From Aquanectria penicillioides (lineage: Eukaryota > Ascomycota > Sordariomycetes > Hypocreales > Nectriaceae), in NCBI GenBank assembly GCA_003415625.1, contig PYIU01000001.1:3286746-3350745 (forward strand): a stretch of 64,000 bases of DNA. The letters run 5' to 3'. Positions within the stretch are counted from its first letter, which is position 1, and each line of letters begins with the position of its first letter. Below the pieces are notes generated by a model. It did not search any database, was not told where the DNA came from, and worked only from the letters and a program-made list of their open reading frames with translations. A program made the position numbers and the translations under genes. Below, piece after piece: positions 29,501-37,665 of the stretch.

Positions 29501-32500
29501 CAATTTGCAGCGGCTTTAGCGTCGACATTAAGGTACCCACAAGACAACATAGGTCCTTGAATCAACAGCTCGCCAATACAGCCAATAGGGAGGAGCTCCT
29601 TATGGTCGGTGGGATTGACTACCCAAAATGCACTACCGATAGGCCTTCCAATGTTAGTAGATTTAGGGGACTTACCTACAATAGGGTTCCAGGCACAGCA
29701 AGATGCTTCAGCCGGGCCGTAGATACCGTGTAGATTCACAGCATCCTTCCAACGTTCAACAAGCTTCTTAGGGATAGCCTCGCCTCCAAGAATTACCGTT
29801 TTAAATGTAGGAACGTCAGCTGGTGACAAAAGGTCGGCTACTGTAGGCGTCAAGAAAACCCAGTTTGCCTTAGTTGCGTTAATGGCACCTGCAAGGTCAT
29901 TTACACGGGTGTGGTCCGAAGGAACACAAACGCAGCCACCACGCATAAGTGTAACCAGTACATCCAAAACACCAACATCAAAGGTATAGGCAGAAAACTG
30001 AAATACCCGTGTGCCTGATCCAACCTCAAGAGAGCCACCATACGCCACAGCAGTGGAAGAGATAGCGCTATGCTGAATGACCATGCCCTTAGGCCTTCCT
30101 GTACTGCCTGAGGTAAAAATGACGAAAGATGGGTCTTGCGGCTGGACAGCAGAAGCCAATCCATTAGCAGGGGGGACGGGCAACTCAGATAGGATTGCCT
30201 CATCAACAACAAAAACATTAATACCAATCTCAGAAAGCTTGGCTTTACATGCAGGTGCACAAATAGCTAACGTTGCCTTGGTATCCTCCACAATTCCCTG
30301 TAGACGCTTTTTAGGTGCAGTGGGGTCAAGAGGGACGAAAGCCGCACCCGTCATGTTGACTGCAACCATAGAAATAGCAGCCCAAGCGGACTTAGGGAAG
30401 CATAATGGAATCATCATTCTAGGGCCAGCTCCAAGCTGCTTTAGCTTCCACGCGAGACGGGAGGCTAAAGAACCGACCTCGGCATATGTTAGGTCTCGGT
30501 CCCAGGAGTTTACAGCAGGGGCGTTGGGGTTGGTTTGGATCTGTTCTTGAATCTGCCAGTGGGAGCATGATTCGACATCAGGCATAAGTTCGTGGTCAGT
30601 AGCGACTTGTGCCACATCAAGCTCGCTAATAACAGCGATATCCGCCAAAGTCTTTGAGTGGCTATGGAGAATTGTGTTGAGAACTTTGGTAAAGGAAGCA
30701 GCCAAGCTATAAGCGTGGGTTTCTGTCATAAGGGAAGTGAAATAATCCAAGGACATAGTCATTTTATTGACACTTAAGTCAATATTCAAAGTGATGTCAT
30801 ACTAATTTCTCAAAATGTCAGCCTCTCTTTAACGTTCACTGGTTTCTTGTGTCTCTTACCTCAGTCGGAGCGTAGTTAATGATAGATGCAATGTTCACAT
30901 CGTTTGTCTCTGTGGGTTCCTCTGGGATTGAGTACATAATGGATAGTAAGGTGTTAAAGAGCTGACGTTTTCCAGGAGCAACCACATGCTGAATCTCAGC
31001 AAGAGAGGCATATTGGTTATCCATGGCAATATCCAATTGATTGCGAAGGTTAGAAAAAAGGTCTTCAAAGCTGGTGAGCTTATCGAAGATGATTCGGCAG
31101 ACCAAGAGGTTAATCAAAGGTCCAATCATATTGTCAACGCCAGCCACAGGGACATCGCGACCAGATGCCAAAAATCCAAAGCTAACATCATCTGCCTGAG
31201 TGTAGCCGCGAAGGACAAGTCCCCATACAGCCTGCAAGAGCACGGCAGCAGTGATACCGTTAGCCATGCAGAAACTCTTGAGTTCCTTTGAGCCAATATC
31301 TACTGGGATGCTCCTCATCTTGGATGGTTCGAGAGTTTGATCAATCAATGTCGGGAAAAAGCAGGGCTGAATACCTGTAAGGAAATGCACCCAGTATTTC
31401 AAGGAAGGCTCCTTTGGTTGGCTTTGGAGGTAAGCGATATAGTCGCTGAAGTCAGAGACCTTGGTCTCAGGCAGGCGACCCGAATACGCACGGCAAATGT
31501 CTTTAAACACCAGACCTCCAGAAATTCCATCCATGATGGCATGGCTAATTTCCAGTCTGCAGTGAACGCGACCTTCAACAGTCTCACAGATAGTAAAGAG
31601 GTGTGCAGGCCGGTCATCCACAAATGAGGCCTGCTTGAGGCCAATTAGGGTTTCAATGGCTGTAGACGAGTCTTTGGCTTTCTCAAGTCGTCTCGTTTCG
31701 GGCTGAGTGCTCTTGAGCACGATTTGGTCGAACATGGCACCGTTACGGACACTTGAGGTGAAGACTGTTCGGAGAGGTGCGTGATAAGCAACCACATCTC
31801 TCCAGGCATCTTCCAAGATGTTCAAATCGATGGGTTCGGACGTAGAGTGGGTGACTTCGAAAACACAATCGATTCGATAGAGGTCGGAGAATCGGACCTG
31901 GGCAAGCAAAATACCGTCCTGGACTGACGAAGCGGGGTATGCCTTCTCGATTGCGTCAAACCCAAACTTCCTGGTGGCATTTATGAAGTGGTCGATTTCA
32001 GAGTACGATAGCGGTAGGTGAGGGAAATCCAAGAGCGAGTAGAGAGGGATCGTTTGGGCCAAAAGAGGAATTCCGCTTTCTAATATTCCTTGGCACTGCT
32101 CAATCCAATGTATAATGTCGTTTTCGCGGCTCAGGCCCTTGGGATACTCGAAATCAATAGCAAGGTCTCCTTGGTTCCGGACCGTGAATCTAACGTGAAA
32201 TAGCGCTCGTGGTTCAATTGTGGATGGGTTGGCAAGATCGTTCTGATGGCCATTGGCCTGGCCGTTAGGTTGGGTTCTGGCATAGCCGTTGCCGTTGGCA
32301 AAACCATTAGTATCATTATGAGCATGGCAGTTGCCATTGGCATGACCATTGTCATTAGTGTATTTAGCATCAGTTTCAGTGTTGCTTATTTGTACATTGG
32401 ATTGGCGGTCATCCGTGTAAGAGACGAAGAGCTCCCTGAAGGGAACCTTAGCGGTGGGTGCTGGAGCATGTGCGACCGAGTCCTTAGCGCGGCGCACAGC

Positions 32501-33414
32501 CATCGCGAAGGTGCCAGTCGCGTCGAGTGGTTCTTCAGTGGCGACGGGGCCGAGACTAGCGAGCTCGGGAGAAATGAAGAATGCTGTCAGGTTTTCGCGG
32601 TCCTCAAACGCCTTCTGAAACGAGTGCTGGATAGCCGCCAAGCACACTTCGGCTGGCGTCACTCTTGAGGCTGCGTGGCAGGTGTTATGGAGGAGCTCCG
32701 CTTTGGTGTTGGCAATAATAAATTGGGTCAAATCCCGACGCTTGGGAGCAAACCATTCCTCAGGCGCCTCCCAGTATTCGAGGATCTCCTTCGTGAGGGC
32801 TTCGTGGGCGGCGTTGGCACCGCCCGTTGGAGGGTAGTGGGCTCGGTCGCAGTTTGCGCCAAACCCACAAGCTCGGCCAAACTTTCGCATCGCATAATAT
32901 CTCGAACTCGCAAAGTGATTTTCGCCGCCTGGCAGCGGGACATGACCTCAATGGCGGTAATGGAGTCGCCGCCCAGGCGCACAAAGGAGGCCGACGCCGC
33001 AACATCGGCTAGAGGTAAGCGCAATACTTTTGAGACAATGTTTCGCAAAGTCTCCTCTATAGAAATGCCGGCATAGTCATCGGCGGCGCCCATTGCTAAC
33101 CGGAGCTGCGCTTCGTCGATGCAGCCGTCTAAGTCGAGCGGGAGCTCATCGAGGACAAACCACTTCTTTGGAACCGATATCTTTTTATCGGCGGCCTTTA
33201 GCGCCGCCACCAGTCGTTTTCGGATTCGTTTGACCATCGTTGAAGACTCAAGCTGTTCCTCCTTGTTAGATTTTGCAAGTGCGATTGCGACCGCCCAGTG
33301 CGCATCTTCATCGCTTCGAGCGAGGTTGAAGAGTGTGGCCTGGCGGACGCCCGCATCTGCGAGCAATAGCTGCTCCATAATGAGGGAGTTGGAATCGGGA
33401 ATTGGGGAGCCCAT
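1..33414 (-). CDS. Giant peptaibol-type nonribosomal peptide synthetase (C-terminal part outside window)
   Basis: Cytosolic assembly-line enzyme that activates amino acids as adenylates, holds them on phosphopantetheine carriers and condenses them into a peptide. Order from the N-terminus: A remnant, T, E-like remnant, then (C-A-T) nine times, then C and a partial A domain ending at the A8 motif (RKDTQVK). Carrier serines (GGDS) recur about every 3.27 kb. One intron is clear: 30,802-30,859, phase 0, GTAAGA donor, CTGAC branch, TTAG acceptor; it restores the end of the first C domain. ATG at 33,414 is preceded by an in-frame stop at 33,466-33,468. The frame is interrupted twice: at 19,638-19,645 (8 A where the paralogous module has 7) and near 32,800-32,880 (frame moves by an amount equal to skipping 2 mod 3 bases). 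From 19,637 to base 1 I read a single open frame. No KS-AT, N-methyltransferase or intact E domain is present. Release domain not visible. Confidence 0.96.
2660..5800 (-). other. NRPS module 10: C-A-T, substrate unassigned (twin of module 7)
   Basis: C domain with HHAVFDGW. A domain (about 2,950-4,480) almost the same as that of module 7 through the core, pocket D-V-S-L-I-V-A-V-F-K, A10 SLKLDRK. T domain FLQVGGDSITAIQLVSLAQQHG. It should therefore add the same residue as module 7. Confidence 0.83.
5900..9060 (-). other. NRPS module 9: C-A-T, predicted Aib
   Basis: C domain with HHAIFDGWSLN. A domain (about 6,200-7,750), subtype 'a', pocket D-L-G-F-L-A-G-V-F-K, STKLDRG at A10. T domain FLRIGGDSITAIHFV (His where sister modules have Gln after AI). 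Adjacent Aib modules 8 and 9 predict an Aib-Aib pair. Confidence 0.84.
9170..12350 (-). other. NRPS module 8: C-A-T, predicted Aib
   Basis: C domain with HHTIFDGWTLN. A domain (about 9,460-11,020), subtype 'a' (LAGE, VRLINGWGP), pocket D-L-G-F-L-A-G-V-F-K (the A5-side segment reads RINWIFLTP). The A10 Lys lies in SGKIDRG rather than the STKLDRG of most sister domains. T domain GGDSITAIQF near 9,270-9,300. Confidence 0.84.
12460..15590 (-). other. NRPS module 7: C-A-T, substrate unassigned (twin of module 10)
   Basis: C domain with HHAIFDGW. A domain (about 12,740-14,270) with FTSGSTGKPKS, FDVSLSEIF, NAYGPSEISVF, RRDTQVK and TLKLDRK. Pocket D-V-S-L-I-V-A-V-F-K, which I do not recognise; a small or aliphatic residue is a guess. 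T domain FLQIGGDSITAIQLVSLAQQHG is of the same lineage as those of modules 2 and 10, not of the Aib modules. Confidence 0.83.
15690..18860 (-). other. NRPS module 6: C-A-T, predicted Aib or isovaline
   Basis: C domain with HHAVFDGWSLN. A domain (about 15,990-17,540), pocket D-L-G-F-L-T-G-V-F-K, subtype 'b' like module 4 (LTGE, LRLVTGWGP, APLITG). T domain with GGDSITAIQF near 15,788-15,815. The a-b-a-b order of modules 3-6 suggests duplication of a two-module block. Confidence 0.82.
18950..22100 (-). other. NRPS module 5: C-A-T, predicted Aib, contains the frameshift
   Basis: C domain with HHAIFDGWSLN. A domain (about 19,240-20,790) of subtype 'a', pocket D-L-G-F-L-A-G-V-F-K. The frame breaks at WNRFF, just before the A7 motif KSGDLCYY, where the plus strand has eight A (19,638-19,645) while the same place in module 3 (around 26,176-26,182) has seven. 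Downstream of the break the sequence continues as a normal A domain end and T domain (GGDSITAIQF at about 19,040-19,070) in the shifted frame. Confidence 0.83.
19638..19645 (-). other. Frameshift: one extra base in an A8 run inside NRPS module 5
   Basis: On the minus strand CGT is followed by eight T instead of the seven needed to read R-F-F-K-S-G-D-L; the result is R-F-F-stop (TAA at 19,636-19,638). The paralogous site in module 3 has seven and reads through. Frame on the N-terminal side has codon first bases at positions divisible by 3, on the C-terminal side at positions with remainder 2; both sides are intact NRPS sequence. A homopolymer sequencing or assembly error is the simplest explanation; a recent inactivating mutation is the alternative. 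Confidence 0.9.
22210..25400 (-). other. NRPS module 4: C-A-T, predicted Aib or isovaline
   Basis: C domain with HHAVFDGWTLN. A domain (about 22,500-24,070), pocket D-L-G-F-L-T-G-V-F-K, the Thr being at the GrsA 301 position. Subtype 'b' (LTGE, LRLVTGWGP, APLIYG). T domain FLRIGGDSITAIQFV. The Ala to Thr change in the pocket might alter the choice between Aib and isovaline or another small residue; this cannot be decided from sequence alone. Confidence 0.82.
25490..28660 (-). other. NRPS module 3: C-A-T, predicted Aib
   Basis: C domain with HHAVFDGW. A domain (about 25,770-27,330) with FTSGSTGTPKG, FDLCIGEII, NGWGPAE and STKLDRG. Pocket residues D-L-G-Y-L-A-G-V-F-K are close to the Aib signature I recall for Trichoderma peptaibol synthetases such as Tex1 (from memory, not looked up). 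T domain FLRIGGDSITAIQFV. Belongs to A subtype 'a' (LAGE, VRLINGWGP). Confidence 0.85.
28770..32010 (-). other. NRPS module 2: C-A-T, first intact adenylation domain, substrate unassigned
   Basis: The C domain has SHAIMDG as its His motif (first His replaced by Ser, second and Asp kept), unlike the HHxxFDGW of all later modules, and belongs to a different C lineage. The A domain (about 29,040-30,570) has FTSGSTGRPKG, YRTGDLVR, RKDTQVK and SGK. Pocket residues by my alignment to GrsA are D-V-L-F-I-G-I-C-C-K, which I cannot assign. The T domain carries FLQIGGDSIAAIQLV. An intron at 30,802-30,859 lies at the C-A boundary. This A domain would choose the first residue of the peptide unless the vestigial module is loaded in trans. 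Confidence 0.85.
32030..33414 (-). other. NRPS module 1: vestigial A remnant, intact T, E-like remnant
   Basis: Residues 1 to about 105 resemble only the C-terminal subdomain of an A domain (GVRQATLFNLARS, then a degenerate PLDLDGCIDEAQL in place of the A10 region); motifs A1-A8 are absent, so it cannot adenylate. A T domain with FVRLGGDSITAIEV follows (about 32,870-33,080). Next comes a stretch like the second half of a fungal epimerisation domain (PAEVCLAAIQHSFQKAFEDR, and later a beta-strand and helix ending WIEQCQGILE) without an HHxxxDG motif and without the E-domain EGHGRE motif. A low-complexity Asn/Gly/His spacer splits it. The order A-T-E-C recalls HC-toxin-type synthetases, so I read this as a decayed loading module. 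The T domain could still carry a starter delivered in trans. Confidence 0.7.
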
Positions 33415-35460
33415 TGTCTCCGTGTCGGAAACGTACTGCTGGAGTACCGTAGTGTAAAAGTGCGATTAAGACCGTGTAGGATTGAAGAAAAGAAGATCAA
33501 TGTAGTCGATCGGAGTGTTTGTCAGAGCTGTAGAGCCTAGAGTGTAGAAAGCGCGTCACAAGCAATCGCGTCTGTCTGTGATGTAGAAACAGCTTCCAGC
33601 AGTTGGCATCTACGATATAGCAATAGCACGAAGAGGGGCATGCAGGTACACGGAAACAAGGTCCAGGACGGCATCAATTCACATTGACAATCTATCATTG
33701 GGCTGTGGCTATAGCTGTGGCATCCACTTACGAGCTGCACGGCTTTGACAGTAAGTAGCACAGACATGACAGGATCAAGCAAGTGCTGACATTGAGTGTG
33801 ACGATGGCCTGTAGCTTTACGTGGCGAAGCCTACATAGGCCACGGCATAGTGGCGGTCTACAAAGGGAAGACGACCGCCACATCTTTGCGGCTAGGTTGG
33901 ACCCATTGTATTGAGCATCTTCCCGACGGGCGGCTGTGCCGGCTCAGCTACAGCCAGATCGATCCTACAGGCCAGAGCTTGCTAGGGGCGTAGGGCAGGC
34001 TGCCCAGCCTGGCCAGTTCGCATGTCTAGTTTCGCGACCGTAGTGGCTCATGTCTCCTCTGCGCGTGTGGGTGGGGGCGAACGGCAGCAGCCGTTTACTC
34101 ACCAATCAGCCTTCACGTGTTGCAAGAGACCAGAGTTACTATAAACCGGCAGACGAAGGCTTGGGTGTGGGATGTATATATCGCCCAATTGGGTATGCGG
34201 GATCAGGATCGTGGCCGCAAGTAAATTGTCAGGGGGCAGCACCCCCGGATCCTTTGGCATCCGCTCACGCAACTGGCTCTGTTCCTGGCAACGTGGGGTC
34301 GATCTTGGCTGCTAAGTCACAGTATCTGACGTGGGCGGTGGTGTCAGCCCGCACCGCCACAAACGTTAGCTACAGTGGAACTGTAGCACAAGCCCTCGCC
34401 TTACAGGGAGCGACCCCACCGGCATTACCGCGAAGTCTTGAAAATGAACCCCCTTGCCCTTCATCCTTCCTTCATCCTTCGTCACCAATACTTATCAACT
34501 TCAAACACACGCTCGGCAGTCTACTATGTACACAGCCTGCCGTCTACACCACCTCACGCAGCCCATGCACCACCGTAAGTAGCACGTGCTGGCGTAGCCT
34601 TACAGCACCTGGCAGCGGGGATGCCAGCCGGGATTTGGGGTATCCGTCCTCACTGGATTGGTTGTCGGGGAGACCATAATCAGGTACACCTTTTTATTTA
34701 GCTTATTCGCCTTACTTTGTCATCAGAATCCATGATGGTCAGCCCAAGAGGTTCATTTCCTCTAAAATCGCCGAGATAACTATTGTTCCTAAATGGAGAG
34801 AAGCCATCATATATGTATCCGTCCGTAGGGTTATACGTGCGAAGAGTCCCAAGTATTTCTAGAGGCCGTTTCCAGCAGTCGGGAAGCTAGCCCAGCACTA
34901 TGGTTTCAGCTATGCACAGCTATCGGCGTAGCTTCCGTGGTCCAAACCTGATTCCTCATATCTAAGACATGTTGTGCCAGGGCCTTGTCAGCTACAGGGA
35001 GTTGGGTGATTAAGGCGTGGTCCCTAGCACAAAGTCGCGTGTCTGAAGGGGTTGGTTTCTGTGGGGCCACTAAAGGAACGAGAGGCCAGGAATAATCCCT
35101 GTCCTGTGGATGACTGGCCCGGTCCCAGTCTTGTTTCATGGATCTACCTACCTGCCTACCAAGTAAACTTTCACAATTACTACGGAGTAGTACATCTGCA
35201 CTGCCTATCTGTGTGCACTACCGACATCAGTCCTCCGTATGTACTATCAGTCATGTCTTTGTGACTCCAGCGTCGACCCACAGAACAGCGCACGGTTAAG
35301 CTTGGCAAATACCTTGGGTTGAATAGAAACACTTGCCAAAATGCAGCATCTCAAGATAAGATTCAACTGCCAACCCAGTCTTCTCATGCATAAAGATTTC
35401 TATTTCATGAATTTATCTATTTTCGCCATTTCCCTTAGGGTTTACCTGTTTTTCTTATTT

Positions 35461-35492
35461 ATAGATCGTGGCTATAGATAGATCGTGGCTAT
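35461..35492. repeat. 15-bp direct repeat with GATA cores, two copies
   Basis: The 15-mer ATAGATCGTGGCTAT occurs at 35,461-35,475 and again at 35,478-35,492, separated by two bases that with the flanks create extra GATA/TATC motifs. It lies in the presumed promoter region and could be a regulator site; function unknown. Confidence 0.8.
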
Positions 35493-35656
35493 GGCACATG
35501 CTGTGAGATCTATCAATGGCAGAACCAGCCAGTTTAGGGTAGGAATGTAAGACTACACCCTAGTCAATAGGCCACCAACTCAACCGACCGTCCCCCTGCA
35601 AAATGTGTGTAAATGCTATCAGCACGTGATCAAGATTTGAATTTCAGATCGATTTC

Positions 35657-36056
35657 TGTCAAGGCGGCCATATACCTACTAGAGTAGCACCTCTACATTA
35701 TGCAGTTTTCACTTTTGCTAGGCGTTGCGACAGTTATGAGCCCGGGAGGTCGAGTGGCATAAGATATTCGCCATCGAGACCTGTAACTTCCACTTGCGCT
35801 GAATTACTACAACGAAACACGAAAAACGCGTCCACAAAAACGAGGCCCTAGGTTCCAATACAGCGCCCATTGGAGCATCACCACAGTGGTTACGATTGGT
35901 AAATCGCCAACACAGAGAGCGTCTTGGTTCAAACAGCTTGCCAAGCAAAAGAATAAGCATTTGCCTGCCAACATGAGGGGTTTTGTCAAGACAGCCATCT
36001 TCGAGTAACAGCTCTACATTATCGAGTCCCCACTTTTGCTACTTAGGTGTTGGGAC
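35657..36056. repeat. Diverged direct duplication, two copies about 328 bp apart
   Basis: Copy 1 (35,657-35,733) and copy 2 (35,985-36,056) share blocks such as TGTCAAG, the core CTCTACATTAT and CACTTTTGCTA, then GTTG and GACA, with scattered substitutions and small gaps. No coding potential or transposase is seen between them. It may be an old segmental duplication or the ends of a decayed element. Confidence 0.6.
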
Positions 36057-36745
36057 AATCCTTCACCTGTTTCGTACGGAGTAAAGGGCGACTGGTTGAC
36101 TAGGGAGTAGTCCTATATGATTGGCTCATCGCAGCTAAAGGATCGCGCCTTGACCAGCTCAGCTTCCTTCCAGAAGGCTTCTATCTGTGTTCTTCGCTCC
36201 TTCGATGCACTATTACGTTATGCCCCCCTGCAGTTTTGCGATGAGTACACGGCGCTAATGCATGGTAAGCCACGCTAAACACCACTTCGGTCATTGAAAT
36301 TGTCATCCCCTCTTTGGATGCCGGGCTTTGGCGCGATCGCACGTGTTTCATATGGAGCGCCTTCACTTTGTAATCGTCCAATTTTGCAGCCTACGGCCTA
36401 AAAAGTCTCACCGAGGAGATGAACCCACATCTAAAAACACCTCTGGAACCTTGTTCTGGGCCTAGACTGGCTGACGTTATGCCCGTATCCAGACGATCAT
36501 GGCTCGAAGGATGCTTACCGTAGCGACCATGAGCATGCTCTGTATTGGTGATCTCGGTATCTAATATGAGTTTGGTGGATGGAGGCTACGATCTATAGAC
36601 AGACTCATTACCTCCATTTTATCACCTTTATCTCAGCCAGTTTCACTTGCGTTTTTTTTCTCTTCAGGTCCACTTGAACAGTGCAGGCACGCTCAGACAA
36701 CAAAATACAGACCGTCTTCACTCTCGCTTAACAATATTCTTGGCA

Positions 36746-37665
36746 ATGTCTGCGAACAAGTTGACTGTCGTTCAGCTCGCGCACGGCGACCCGGCGTCGA
36801 CGCCACTGGTCCTACTCCACGATGGGGGCGGCACCGTGCTGAGCTACCAGGCTCTGGGCCCTCTGGACCGTGATGTTTATGGCATCTCGGACCCTAGGTT
36901 CGATGCTTGCCGACCTTGGGAAGGCGGCATCCCGGAGATGGCACGAGCATATACTCAAATGATCAAGTCGAAGATCCCTCATAAGCGTATTCTTCTCGGA
37001 GGTGAGTTTTCGGGAAAAAGAAATCGATGAAAAGTCTTGTGAGCATTACTGACTCCCAGCAGGCTGGTCCTTTGGAGGCTTCTTGGCTCTTGAAATTTCG
37101 CATTTAGTTGCTCAGGAAAATGATGATTCCCTCGAAATTGCTGGTCTCATTTTCATCGACACTCCTTATCCCAAGGTGGTGGAAGGAACAAACGTTCGTT
37201 CCGCTATCAACAGCCACCTCCCCGACTTGATTGGTGTCAGGCCCCAACTCCGACGCAAGATTCACTCTTCCATTAAAAACGCTCGCAGCATGCTTGCTGC
37301 TTGGGAGCCCCCCAAATGGGATGATTGCGAGAGTGACTGCGAGGATGCGCTAGCCTCGAGATACCCTCCTCCCACTATCCTTCTCCGTGCTTCCAACGCC
37401 GTCACCAAGAAGAACGAGCCCGTTGCTGTAGTTGATGTCTTCCGACATGACGCGGTTTTGGGCTGGAACGAGTACGAGACCAGCTTTATCCAGGTTGCTT
37501 GGGATATTCCTGGTAACCACCACAGCATCTTTGCTGCTCCTAATGTTAGTAATATCAAACCTGGACGTACAAATTCGCCCACTGACAATGATACAATAGG
37601 TCAACCTGGTGACAGCAAGATTGGGCAATGCCTGTTCCTACCTATGCCGTGAGGTGGCTGCTTGA
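36746..37665 (+). CDS. Discrete alpha/beta-hydrolase thioesterase
   Basis: Type II-like thioesterase of the family found as the TE of fungal PKS and NRPS systems; would hydrolyse thioesters for product release or removal of misloaded groups in the cytosol. Exons 36,746-37,001, 37,063-37,544 and 37,600-37,665 give 267 aa with consistent phases; introns are GTGAGT...CAG (61 nt, CTGAC branch) and GTTAGT...TAG (55 nt, CTGAC branch). Catalytic candidates: Ser88 in GGWSFGG, Asp118 in IDTPYP, and His238 or His239 in GNHHSIF near the C-terminus. HDGGG near the N-terminus fits the oxyanion region. ATG at 36,746 is the first that puts the LVLLHDGGG strand at the usual distance. The first acceptor is CAGCAG, so an alternative site three bases earlier would add one Ala. 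Divergent to the NRPS, which supports a role with it; the substrate is inferred. Confidence 0.87.

Larger units (their letters stand above)
33415..36745. promoter_or_regulatory. Divergent intergenic region between NRPS and thioesterase, no gene
   Basis: About 3.3 kb that must hold the promoters of both the leftward NRPS and the rightward thioesterase. I find no A-domain core motifs or other protein family here that would complete module 1. Open frames such as the one at 34,050-34,679 have no recognisable domain and a composition like non-coding DNA. The region contains a 15-bp tandem repeat (35,461-35,492), a diverged duplication (35,657-35,733 and 35,985-36,056), and ACGGAGTA elements near 35,182 and 36,075. 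Confidence 0.6.

Noticed and set aside
34050..34679. Plus-strand open frame of 209 codons in the divergent intergenic region
   Set aside because: No recognisable domain, Ser/Pro/Ala-rich composition typical of translated GC-rich non-coding DNA, no supporting intron or start context.
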